In this document: positions 1-6,223 of the stretch, in pieces
Numbering within the stretch: the first letter of the stretch is position 1
Layout: every line of letters begins with the position of its first letter
NCBI GenBank assembly: GCA_964496075.1
Contig: CAZBXB010000036.1
Coordinates: 1 to 6,708 of the forward strand
Direction: 5' to 3'
Source of the DNA: UBA1372 sp964496075
Lineage (GTDB): Bacteria; Patescibacteriota; Microgenomatia; UBA12405
Length of the DNA: 6,708 nt
Translations under genes and position numbers: made by a program
The notes under the pieces: model-generated
The model's database searches: none
Told to the model about the DNA's origin: nothing
Seen by the model: only the letters and a program-made list of their open reading frames with translations

Positions 1-342
1 GTACCTCTCAATAATTCCGCCAAAATTGCTCTTAATAGGTACGTTAAAGACGACCGTCTCGATACTAGATCAAAAAGTGTTTTTATCACCAAAACCGGTC
101 GAACCCTTTTAGCCAGAAACATCAGGAGTCTTTTAAATCGCTACTTTAAAAAAGCCGGTATCAAAAGTGTCAAGGTCAATGATTTAAGAAACACTTTCAT
201 CGCTTACCAGCTCAAAGCCGGTGTTCCTATTGATGTCGTTTCACGTATTGTTGGTCATAAAAGAATTTCTACTACCGAAAAATACATCAAACTTACCGAA
301 TCTCAACAAGAATCCAAAGGCATCAAACTCAAAGAATTGTAA
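1..342 (+). CDS. Tyrosine recombinase/integrase, C-terminal catalytic part (5' end outside window)
   Basis: The reading frame is open from base 1 and ends at TAA 340-342, giving the last 113 residues of a tyrosine recombinase. Members of this family cut and rejoin DNA at specific sites through a tyrosine-DNA intermediate; XerC/XerD resolve chromosome dimers and phage integrases insert elements. Visible in the fragment are the box VNDLRNTF (residues about 59-66, with the conserved Arg at 63), then GVPIDVVSRIVGHKRISTT with His86 in the conserved LGH position, and the nucleophile Tyr95 in EKYIKL. The usual His of HxxR is Asn60, and the His normally after the Arg is Asn64. Spacing between Arg, His and Tyr is normal and the frame is intact, so the gene looks functional. 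The first catalytic Arg lies upstream of the window. No phage genes are visible nearby, so a chromosomal Xer-like role is as likely as an element integrase. The gene converges on the ATPase gene, with 23 bp between the two stop codons. Confidence 0.88.
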   Translation, partial: VPLNNSAKIALNRYVKDDRLDTRSKSVFITKTGRTLLARNIRSLLNRYFKKAGIKSVKVNDLRNTFIAYQLKAGVPIDVVSRIVGHKRISTTEKYIKLTESQQESKGIKLKEL

Positions 343-374
343 ATTGGTTTTTGAAAATTGAAAATTTAGAATTT
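343..374. repeat. A+T-rich intergenic repeat between convergent genes
   Basis: The 23-bp gap between the recombinase stop and the ATPase stop, running slightly into the ATPase end, holds a tandem heptamer TTGAAAA (351-357 and 358-364). It overlaps AAAATTTAG (361-369) and TTTAGAATTT (365-374). AAAATTTAG and TTTAGAATTT recur upstream of dnaG at 4371-4379 and 4382-4391. I see no GC-rich hairpin that would serve as a normal intrinsic terminator between the two converging genes. Confidence 0.5.
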
Positions 375-2696
375 TGCTCTTTTAGCTATATCTGCTTCCA
401 CTATTGCCCTTGGCCTACCGTATTTTAAAGAAGATAATTTCTTAATCATCTCCGCCAGTTTCTTATCTCCCGGTTTCTTTCTCTCATAAGCTGGTACTTC
501 CAGAGAAAAAGGTTTTTGCGGTGTTCCGTCTATCATTGTTTTTAAATATATGTTTGCCGTCGGTAAATTAAGCAGGTCTTTTTCCGAAAATTGCGGTTCA
601 AATTGCCTTACCAAAAAATTAGCGTCCGATATACCTACCCTAAAACTAGCAATTGTTCCCACATTACCAAAAACGGCATTTTTAACATCCTCCTCCATTT
701 GAGAAATAAACTGATTGCCTACAATTAAGTTTAAATGATATTTTCTAGCCTCACTCATAATAATGGCAAAGTCTTGGGTAGCAAAGTTTTGAAACTCATC
801 TACGTAAAGATAAAAATCACGTCTATTTTCTTCCGGTGTGTCCTGCCTGCTCATGGCCGCAATCAAAATCTTAGGTATCAATACCAGTCCCAAAAAGGCC
901 GAATTTTCCTCACCAATTGTACCTTTGGCCAAGTCAATAATCAGGATTTTACCCTCATCCATGGCTTTTCTAAAATCAAAGGACGACTGAGATTGGCCAA
1001 TAATATTTCTCATCATCTTATTAGTGATAAACCGGCCAAATTTAGACACAATATAGTCCAACACTTCAGATTTATGAAAATCAGACGTCTGGGCAATTTG
1101 ATCCGTCCAATATCTCTTTACCATTGGGTCTGTTACCTTTGGTAGCAAGCTTTGTACATAAGATTGATCTGTCAAACATCGCACTACTTCCACAAAGGTC
1201 GACCCCGGCTCCGTCATTACCGTCAACATAATGTTTCTGATAGCATGCTCAAATCTTGGTCCCACAATGCCCGTCTTATACGGGTCATATAGCTTGTACA
1301 TTAGGTTGATTATTGAGCTGGTTACGAAGTCTTTTTGTTCTTCAGTTTGTACTTCCATCACATTAAAGCCCATTGGCCTCTCCGTATTGGCCGGATTAAA
1401 ATAAATCACATCATCAGCTCTCTCCGGTGGAATCCGCTCCAAAATACTCTCAAAAGTATCATGCGGGTCAATAAAACAGACCCCTTTTCCTGCCTTTATA
1501 TCCTGTAGCGCCATATCAGCCATCAACCAGGATTTACCCACACCTGTTTGTCCAACAATATAAAAATGCCTTTGTCTATCAGTGTCTCGAATATGGAATT
1601 CCTTTTTCTCTCCCCGATAAATATTATCTCCTATATACATACCCTCTTTGGGACTATCTACCGGAGCCGGTGCCTTTTTAGCCTTAAGCCAGTAAATATT
1701 TGGTGTATCCACACTGGCGTTGGGTAAATGAAATATCGAAGCCACTTCATCGGTTGACAATATAGTTTTATTCTTTGTCCAATATATTATTGGATATTTA
1801 TAGATAAAGTCAGTCATAAACATTGATTTTATCCTTATTTTTCTCGAGCCCAGACTATTCCAAGGTGAGTCAAATTCCCCCAATGCCCCCTTAACGTTCG
1901 ATAAGTTATTTTTGGCGCTCGCCTTATCCGGCGCTACAGATACTATTCTGATAGCCACCTCAAAGCCGGGTTTATTACATTTAGTTTCAATTGCTTCCAA
2001 CTGTCTGGCATCTACCTTATAAGATGCTTTTTCAGGATTAGATTCGCTTTTCTTAGTGTCAGATATAAAACTTTTACCCTGCTTTGCCCAATCTCCATTA
2101 GTAGGCGATAGTACCAATTGGACAGCTACTGCTTCGTTGTCACTTAACTTTGACAAAGCTCCGCAAATTGAAGCCAAAGGATCAACTGGAATTTCCCTAT
2201 ATGTCTTAATTGGATAAAACACATCCTTTTTTATACCCATCAATGCGTACTCCACTTTTCCTTCGGCTACATCATAGATATTAATATCGTCCACCTCTTC
2301 GATTTCCACTCCCGAATAGACACTAAATATTTGTTTCTCCGCCATCTGCCTATAATCCTCAGGTATACACATATAAAATCTAATATCTTCTTTAGTCCCC
2401 ACTATTTCCAAAGTTACATTAGGTTGAGCCACCAAAAATTGCAAAAATTTCGGCTTCTTCTTTTGATACATGTTGGCCATACTTGCTATCACCTGCTCCA
2501 TCGAATCAATCTTAATTTCATTATCCTCAGGCATACTTAGTCTTAAGTTAACCATCTTCAGAGATTTTTTCTCCCTATCCTTCCATCTAATCCATAGAAC
2601 TACTCCAAAGCCCACCAAAGTCAGCAAGGCCAACACTAATACTCCCAGCAATATTCCTATTGACGTTCTTACTAAAAAATTAGTTATTGTCTCCAT
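366..2696 (-). CDS. Membrane-anchored TraD/VirD4/VirB4-type ATPase (type IV secretion / conjugative DNA transfer family)
   Basis: This 776-residue protein is a predicted hexameric P-loop ATPase of the family that pumps DNA or protein through membranes. One N-terminal membrane helix (residues about 11-37) is followed by a basic stop-transfer stretch, placing the bulk in the cytoplasm. Residues about 45-340 form a poorly conserved mixed domain. The ATPase core shows Walker A GQTGVGKS (382-389), the family segment FIDPHDTFE (408-416), a helical insertion (about 450-570), ILIIDLAKG (584-591), and a Walker B-like FYLYVDEFQNFA with acidic pair D633-E634. After that comes the glutamine motif GNQFISQM (660-667), typical of VirD4/TraG ATPases. 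The start ATG (2696-2694) overlaps the upstream gene by 17 bp and is preceded by purine-rich AGGGAAGAAG, a weak ribosome site suggesting translational coupling. No relaxase, VirB or pilin genes are in the window, so the substrate is unknown. The ATPase family assignment is firm; the DNA-transfer role is inference. Confidence 0.88.
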   Translation of the reverse strand: METITNFLVRTSIGILLGVLVLALLTLVGFGVVLWIRWKDREKKSLKMVNLRLSMPEDNEIKIDSMEQVIASMANMYQKKKPKFLQFLVAQPNVTLEIVGTKEDIRFYMCIPEDYRQMAEKQIFSVYSGVEIEEVDDINIYDVAEGKVEYALMGIKKDVFYPIKTYREIPVDPLASICGALSKLSDNEAVAVQLVLSPTNGDWAKQGKSFISDTKKSESNPEKASYKVDARQLEAIETKCNKPGFEVAIRIVSVAPDKASAKNNLSNVKGALGEFDSPWNSLGSRKIRIKSMFMTDFIYKYPIIYWTKNKTILSTDEVASIFHLPNASVDTPNIYWLKAKKAPAPVDSPKEGMYIGDNIYRGEKKEFHIRDTDRQRHFYIVGQTGVGKSWLMADMALQDIKAGKGVCFIDPHDTFESILERIPPERADDVIYFNPANTERPMGFNVMEVQTEEQKDFVTSSIINLMYKLYDPYKTGIVGPRFEHAIRNIMLTVMTEPGSTFVEVVRCLTDQSYVQSLLPKVTDPMVKRYWTDQIAQTSDFHKSEVLDYIVSKFGRFITNKMMRNIIGQSQSSFDFRKAMDEGKILIIDLAKGTIGEENSAFLGLVLIPKILIAAMSRQDTPEENRRDFYLYVDEFQNFATQDFAIIMSEARKYHLNLIVGNQFISQMEEDVKNAVFGNVGTIASFRVGISDANFLVRQFEPQFSEKDLLNLPTANIYLKTMIDGTPQKPFSLEVPAYERKKPGDKKLAEMIKKLSSLKYGRPRAIVEADIAKRAKF

Positions 2697-3042
2697 CTTC
2701 TTCCCTAAATTTTACCTTACCTTGCTTTTTTTTAATAACTCTTAATACAAACACCGACAGCCATCTGGTTACATCTTCCAAACTCTTTTTAAATCCACCC
2801 AAAAATTTCCTCTTAGAAACAGGCAGTTGATATATATCATCACTTGTAGTTGTTGTCCCGCCTGGCTGATCACTGGCCAACTTCGATGGTCCTTCTTCTA
2901 CCTTTCGCATCCAACTCTTAATTTCACGAGGGATTTCCACTTCTCTTAACTCTGTTACATCGACCAAAGCTTCAGTTGTCTTTTCCGATCTTCTTATTTT
3001 TTCGCTTCCTTTTTGTTCAAACACCTCTTTTCTTTCAGCCAT
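2680..3042 (-). CDS. Small charged protein translated just ahead of the ATPase; function unknown
   Basis: This 120-residue protein has no motif of known enzymatic function. Its N-terminal third is highly charged and probably helical (Lys/Arg/Glu-rich, residues 1-50), including EIPREIKSWMRKVEE (36-50). The middle is a flexible Gly/Thr/Ser/Asp linker (about 56-69). Then comes YQLPVSKRKFLGGFKKS, and an amphipathic stretch around VTRWLSVFVLRVIKKK (91-106) that could lie against a membrane or partner but is too short and charged for a sure membrane span. From memory, similar small proteins with a P-x-E-[VI] box and an RWL segment sit beside such ATPases in Patescibacteria; I could not verify this. 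It is real rather than a shadow: its start sits 8 nt behind a good promoter, its stop overlaps the ATPase start by 17 bp, and no other frame in the stretch is coding. It is probably an accessory or adaptor subunit of the ATPase. ATG at 3042-3040 is the likely start. Confidence 0.72.
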   Translation of the reverse strand: MAERKEVFEQKGSEKIRRSEKTTEALVDVTELREVEIPREIKSWMRKVEEGPSKLASDQPGGTTTTSDDIYQLPVSKRKFLGGFKKSLEDVTRWLSVFVLRVIKKKQGKVKFREEDGDNN

Positions 3043-3050
3043 ACTTATAA

Positions 3051-3079
3051 AGTATAACTGAAACGGACAATATCGTTAA
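3051..3079 (-). promoter_or_regulatory. Promoter for the small protein-ATPase unit, with a leader of almost zero length
   Basis: Read on the minus strand, a -35-like TTAACG (3079-3074, four of six consensus bases) is separated by exactly 17 bp from -10 TATACT (3056-3051, five of six). The ATG begins only 8 nt after the -10 box. Transcription starting about 7 nt downstream would begin essentially at the start codon, predicting a leaderless or near-leaderless mRNA. No Shine-Dalgarno sequence precedes this ATG. The element overlaps the divergent promoter on the plus strand. Confidence 0.55.
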
Positions 3080-3087
3080 GGTATAAT
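3058..3087 (+). promoter_or_regulatory. Promoter for the 378-residue membrane protein gene, short leader
   Basis: A perfect -10 box TATAAT (3082-3087), preceded by GG, lies 18 bp downstream of a -35-like CTGAAA (3058-3063, four of six). The ATG at 3099 is 11 nt past the -10 box, so a normal start site leaves a leader of about 4-5 nt, too short for a ribosome-binding site. The promoter is interleaved with the minus-strand one in a 56-bp divergent region, so the two transcripts may compete for polymerase or share regulation. Confidence 0.6.
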
Positions 3088-3098
3088 TTGAAAGAACA

Positions 3099-4235
3099 AT
3101 GCAAAAGGAGTCAGGCTTTCAACAAGTTAGGAAAATAGACAATAGTCACCGTTGGCTACCCTTAGCTACTACCGCTTTCATGATCTCTCTTTTGGTCCTT
3201 CTGGTTTGGTTTTTTAAAGGCGGTAGTTTTCGTCTCTACGCCAGCGTATTTTTTAGCTACTATAATCTAACTGGCCAAATTTGGCTATCCGTCATTTTAA
3301 TCGGTATCACTCAAAACATTGTCTTTTTACCCCTAAGGTTTGTCAAAATGGCTCTTGAAGACAAACTTAAGCAGTTTGAAGATATTCTAGAGAAGACCAA
3401 AGATGACAATCAGTCTTTCTTGTTTAGTAAAAAAGTCAAAGAGGGCGACATATCAGTCATTTTTTTTATTCTGGACTTTTTGGTCAACGCCATTGCTTTT
3501 TTCTCGGCCGGCCGTATCTTTTTAATCGATTTCTATAGTAAACAATTAAATCCCCGTTTTCTTTATTCTTTTGTCAAATATCCCACCTATCCTCTCAAAG
3601 GCACTATTTTCAACCTTCCATATCCAAGGGTCGACCAGTCCATGGCTCTCGACTGGTCCATTATCCTAAAGACTGCTCTCATATTTTTAACAATCATCAT
3701 CATTCCTCGCCTTATTTGGCGACTAATCAGATTTATTTTTACTAAAAACAAAAAAATCCTTGCCGCCCGCATCAAATACAATAAAATCATTCTTTTTTTT
3801 AGTGGTTTTGCCGGCACCCTTTTCTTAATTACTCTTTATATCTTAAGGCACATTCCCACCAAACTTAGTTTTCCAATTGCCAGCTTTGATCTAACTCGTC
3901 CCAGCCCCACTCTAAATATTATTACTGCCATTGCCACCTTTCTTACTACTGTCCACGCCGGTGTCAAAAGAAACAATTTAGCTGTTTCAGTTGCCAAAAA
4001 AGCCAAAATTCCCCAGGATATTATCAAAAGAGTTACCCATCAAAATTTAAGAAATAGTTTTAAAAACGGTCTCCTCTTAGGTATTGGTGCCTACCTTATC
4101 ACCAATCAAATCCCTTCTGCTTTTGAGCTATCAGTTGCCACTTTCGAAGCTATTTATATAATATCTCCCTACAGCTTCGATTTAATATTAAAGTCCGTTC
4201 AAGCCAAAACCAAAGCCAATCTCCCAAAAAATTGA
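3099..4235 (+). CDS. Multi-pass integral membrane protein of unknown function, with a YidC-like stretch
   Basis: This 378-residue protein is strongly hydrophobic. Likely membrane segments are at residues about 19-39, 61-80, 118-143, 186-210, 229-249, 273-287 and 323-336. A charged helix (about 82-116) follows the second span, basic loops lie at 211-228 and 289-320, and the tail is Lys-rich. I do not recognise the family with confidence. Residues 61-103 (a WLSVILIGI... membrane span ending in FLPLRF, then a charged helix ending KTKDD) resemble the first span and cytoplasmic hairpin of YidC/Oxa1 insertases. However, the conserved Arg inside that membrane groove is not evident (Asn73 lies in that area), so this is only a suggestion. 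ATG 3099 is supported by the promoter 11 nt upstream; an AAAGGAG at 3104-3110 lies after the ATG and has no in-frame start behind it. The gene ends with TGA, the only TGA stop in the window. It is divergent from the ATPase unit and may be functionally tied to it. Confidence 0.8.
   Translation: MQKESGFQQVRKIDNSHRWLPLATTAFMISLLVLLVWFFKGGSFRLYASVFFSYYNLTGQIWLSVILIGITQNIVFLPLRFVKMALEDKLKQFEDILEKTKDDNQSFLFSKKVKEGDISVIFFILDFLVNAIAFFSAGRIFLIDFYSKQLNPRFLYSFVKYPTYPLKGTIFNLPYPRVDQSMALDWSIILKTALIFLTIIIIPRLIWRLIRFIFTKNKKILAARIKYNKIILFFSGFAGTLFLITLYILRHIPTKLSFPIASFDLTRPSPTLNIITAIATFLTTVHAGVKRNNLAVSVAKKAKIPQDIIKRVTHQNLRNSFKNGLLLGIGAYLITNQIPSAFELSVATFEAIYIISPYSFDLILKSVQAKTKANLPKN
3633..3658. repeat. Perfect 8-bp inverted repeat inside the membrane protein gene
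   Basis: GACCAGTC (3633-3640) and GACTGGTC (3651-3658) are exact reverse complements around a 10-nt loop. They lie within codons about 179-187, in the extramembrane loop before the fourth membrane span. The stem is GC-richer than its surroundings. There is no T tract after it, so it is not an intrinsic terminator. The same palindrome gives the antisense strand a similar-looking peptide, which has no meaning as a gene. It may be chance. Confidence 0.45.
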
Positions 4236-4398
4236 TTTTCTTCAAAATCGGAAGTATTAAAAGCCAGGCATCCTTTCAATGTTAAAATCAATCAAATCTA
4301 AAAAGTTTAGAAAATTTAATATTTAAGTTTTGAATTTGGTATTTTGATAATTAAATATTATTTAGAGCTTAAAATTTAGGATTTAGAATTTAAAAAAA
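4236..4398. repeat. A+T-rich intergenic region with repeated AAAATTTA / TTTAG words upstream of dnaG
   Basis: This is the longest gap in the window (163 bp). Its second half is nearly all A and T with recurring words: AAAATTTA at 4311-4318 and 4371-4378, TTTAG at 4306-4310, 4361-4365, 4375-4379 and 4382-4386, and TTTAGAATTT at 4382-4391. AAAATTTAG and TTTAGAATTT are also found at 361-374, so the same element sits in two unrelated gaps. A 6-bp hairpin GATTTT/AAAATC (4234-4249) directly at the membrane-protein stop lacks a T tract. No convincing gene lies here. The region presumably carries the dnaG promoter. Confidence 0.5.
4361..4389 (+). promoter_or_regulatory. Candidate dnaG promoter, short leader
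   Basis: TTTAGA (4361-4366, four of six -35 bases) and TAGAAT (4384-4389, five of six -10 bases) are separated by 17 bp, and the GTG start follows 9 nt after the -10 box. The geometry matches the divergent promoters at 3051-3087. Because the region is almost pure A+T and repetitive, such matches arise easily; TATTAT (4356-4361) and TAAAAT (4370-4375) are alternative -10 boxes without a well-spaced -35. Confidence 0.3.
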
Positions 4399-6177
4399 GT
4401 GGACAATCAAGTTGAAGACATCAAAGCCAAGATAGATATAGTCGACTTAGTCAGTTCTTACCTGCCTCTCAAAAAACGTGGTCGCAATTTAATGGCCGCC
4501 TGTCCCTTTCATAGCGAAAAAACCCCATCTTTTACGGTTTCACCCGAACTCCAAATTTTTAAATGTTTTGGTTGTGGTAAGGCCGGTGACATTTTTACTT
4601 TTATCCAAGAATATGAAAAAGTCGATTTCAGAGAAGCCTTGGAGATATTGGCCAAACGAGCCGGTGTCACACTTAAAGTCAACCCCAATATCACCAAACA
4701 GCAACAATTATCTTCCCGGATTGTCTTAGCCAATCTTTATACCGCCAAGTTTTACCACTTTGTCCTCACCAAGCATCCTCAGGGTAAAGTCGCCCTAGAT
4801 TACCTAAAAGACAGGAGAATTACTGACAAAACTATCCAAGACTTCAATATTGGTTTTTCCCCTTCAAGCCCAAAAAGCCTTTTGGACCTTCTTAAGAAGA
4901 AAGGTTTTTCTGAATACGAAATATTAGAAACAGGCACTTTTGGTAAAAAAGGTAGTTATCTTTATGATCGTTTTCGCCAAAGGCTAACTTTTCCCCTTAT
5001 TGATCATCGTGATCGCATTGTTGCCTTTTCCGGCCGTATTTTACCCGGTTCAGATAACCAAAATTTAGCCAAATATATTAACTCTCCCGAGACTCCTGTT
5101 TATCACAAGGGCCATATGTTTTTTGGCCTCAACCTGACCAAAAAGAACATTCGGGACAAAGATCAAGCTATTGTGGTTGAGGGTGAGTTTGATCTGATTT
5201 CTCCCTACCAAGCCGGTTTTACCAATATAATTGCTCTCAAAGGCACCGCCTTTACTCAAGATCAGCTTACACTTCTCAAGCGCTATACTACCAATCTACT
5301 TTTGAGTCTCGACTCCGACTTTGCCGGTGCTAATGCTGCCCGAAAAAGTATTCAAATGGCCGACTCCATGGGTTTTGATATCAAGGTATTAGATTTAGGT
5401 GATTACAAAGATCCCGACGATGCCATTAAGGCAGATCCTAAGTTTTACCAGACCCAGCTTAAAAACGCCCTGTCCATCTGGGATTTTATAATAAACTCTT
5501 CCCTCAAAAATTTTGATCCTTCTACTGACAAAGGTAAAAAGCAAATTTTAGATTTTACCTTTCCCTTCATTATTCAAATCAGTAATCTGGTTATCAGATC
5601 TACCTATCTTGCCAAATTAGCTCAACTTCTGGACGTTGACAAGCAGGCTCTTTTTCAGGAAGCCGATAAATTTAGTCGTTCCCAACAAAAAGTAGACACT
5701 AAAGTCGTCCTGCCCACTCAAGTTGACAATACCAATCCGCTAAAAACCGAACAAACGCAACAATACTTACTTACTCTCATTTTTTCTCAAGACAGACCTC
5801 ACCGCTTTATCAAAAAAATCGAAGACGATCTCGATGCTGCCAGCCTGCCTCAGTTTAAAAAAATCCTAAAAATATTGTCCCTCTACAAACTAAAAACCTT
5901 TGTAGCTAAAAAGTTTGTTAAAAAGTTACCCGCCGAATTAGTTGATCTCTTCAATCAGATTTACATTGAAGCCAAAAACGACCCTCAAGATAAGGGTTGG
6001 ACAGTTAGACAAATTAAAAAAACTGCCAACAGTATAAAATTAACCAAGCTTAAGCAAAAACAAAGACAGATTAGCCTAAAAATTGCCAGAGTCGAACAAC
6101 AAAAAAACTCAACCAAGCTTAAGAAACTCGAACTATTGTATAATAGAACATTAAATCAGATTTCACTACTCCAATAG
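4399..6177 (+). CDS. dnaG: DNA primase DnaG
   Basis: This primase lays down the RNA primers for lagging-strand DNA synthesis at the replication fork, working with the DnaB helicase. The 592 residues carry the full bacterial order. The CHC2 zinc-binding domain has CPFH (C35, H38) and CFGC (C56, C59). The RNA-polymerase domain has the basic FRQRLTFPLIDH stretch (192-203) and KYINSPETPVYHKG (225-238). The TOPRIM metal site has VEGEFD (E261, D265) and SLDSDFAG (D305, D307), followed by DPDDAI (338-343). The C-terminal third (about 450-592) is the divergent helicase-binding part and ends in a Lys/Gln-rich, probably coiled helix. Length is usual for the family. The start is GTG at 4399: an in-frame TAG at 4384-4386 leaves no other start upstream, and the N-terminus aligns with the family as I know it. 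No Shine-Dalgarno site precedes it, only an A7 tract. It ends in tandem stops TAG-TAA, 46 bp before the sigma-factor gene. Confidence 0.97.
   Translation: MDNQVEDIKAKIDIVDLVSSYLPLKKRGRNLMAACPFHSEKTPSFTVSPELQIFKCFGCGKAGDIFTFIQEYEKVDFREALEILAKRAGVTLKVNPNITKQQQLSSRIVLANLYTAKFYHFVLTKHPQGKVALDYLKDRRITDKTIQDFNIGFSPSSPKSLLDLLKKKGFSEYEILETGTFGKKGSYLYDRFRQRLTFPLIDHRDRIVAFSGRILPGSDNQNLAKYINSPETPVYHKGHMFFGLNLTKKNIRDKDQAIVVEGEFDLISPYQAGFTNIIALKGTAFTQDQLTLLKRYTTNLLLSLDSDFAGANAARKSIQMADSMGFDIKVLDLGDYKDPDDAIKADPKFYQTQLKNALSIWDFIINSSLKNFDPSTDKGKKQILDFTFPFIIQISNLVIRSTYLAKLAQLLDVDKQALFQEADKFSRSQQKVDTKVVLPTQVDNTNPLKTEQTQQYLLTLIFSQDRPHRFIKKIEDDLDAASLPQFKKILKILSLYKLKTFVAKKFVKKLPAELVDLFNQIYIEAKNDPQDKGWTVRQIKKTANSIKLTKLKQKQRQISLKIARVEQQKNSTKLKKLELLYNRTLNQISLLQ
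6139..6144 (+). promoter_or_regulatory. Perfect -10 hexamer inside the 3' end of dnaG
   Basis: TATAAT lies 33 bp before the end of dnaG. If used, it would give the sigma-factor gene a leader of roughly 70 nt. No acceptable -35 box is seen at 16-18 bp, and the bases also encode Leu-Tyr-Asn in dnaG, so this may be chance. Confidence 0.2.
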
Positions 6178-6202
6178 TAAAGCTAGATTCTTTCCTACTT
6201 TT

Positions 6203-6212
6203 GGTATAAAAT
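6203..6212 (+). promoter_or_regulatory. Candidate -10 element of the sigma-factor gene, short leader
   Basis: GGTATAAAAT contains TATAAA (6205-6210) or TAAAAT (6207-6212), and the ATG starts at 6224, 11-13 nt further. The GGTATAA core is the same as in the membrane-protein promoter (3080-3086). No good -35 box is present at 16-18 bp (best about three of six), so it may be a weak promoter or need an activator. It suggests the sigma gene can be transcribed apart from dnaG. Confidence 0.4.
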
Positions 6213-6223
6213 ACAACAATCTA

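Noticed and set aside
1..374. Recombinase fragment plus neighbouring repeats as the edge of an integrated element
   Set aside because: No attachment-site duplication, tRNA gene, phage or plasmid gene is visible, and the flanking genes dnaG and rpoD are core chromosome; upstream sequence would be needed to reopen this.
735..2745. Plus-strand open frames of 136, 69 and 91 codons opposite the ATPase gene
   Set aside because: They lie antisense to a well-supported ATPase with Walker motifs, have no recognisable domain, and their composition is what the opposite strand of a coding gene gives.
3104..3110. AAAGGAG as a Shine-Dalgarno site pointing to a later start of the membrane protein
   Set aside because: It lies within codons 2-4 and no ATG, GTG or TTG follows in frame at a usable distance; the next in-frame ATG is codon 28, inside the first membrane span.
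4234..4249. Hairpin GATTTT-CTTC-AAAATC at the membrane-protein stop as an intrinsic terminator
   Set aside because: The stem is only 6 bp with two G-C pairs and is followed by GGAAGTATT rather than a T tract.
4236..4301. Possible read-through of the TGA at 4233-4235 (frame stays open 21 codons to TAA 4299-4301), which would suit a code where UGA is glycine
   Set aside because: TGA is the only such stop in the window, conserved glycines elsewhere are GGN, no other gene needs an internal TGA, and the Lys-rich end before the TGA looks like a natural C-terminus. The genome's code should be checked, but nothing here requires recoding.
6042..6123. Repeated 13-mer AACCAAGCTTAAG (6042-6054 and 6111-6123) near the end of dnaG
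   Set aside because: Both copies encode similar Thr-Lys-Leu-Lys stretches in a Lys-rich helical tail; only two copies occur and coding bias explains them.
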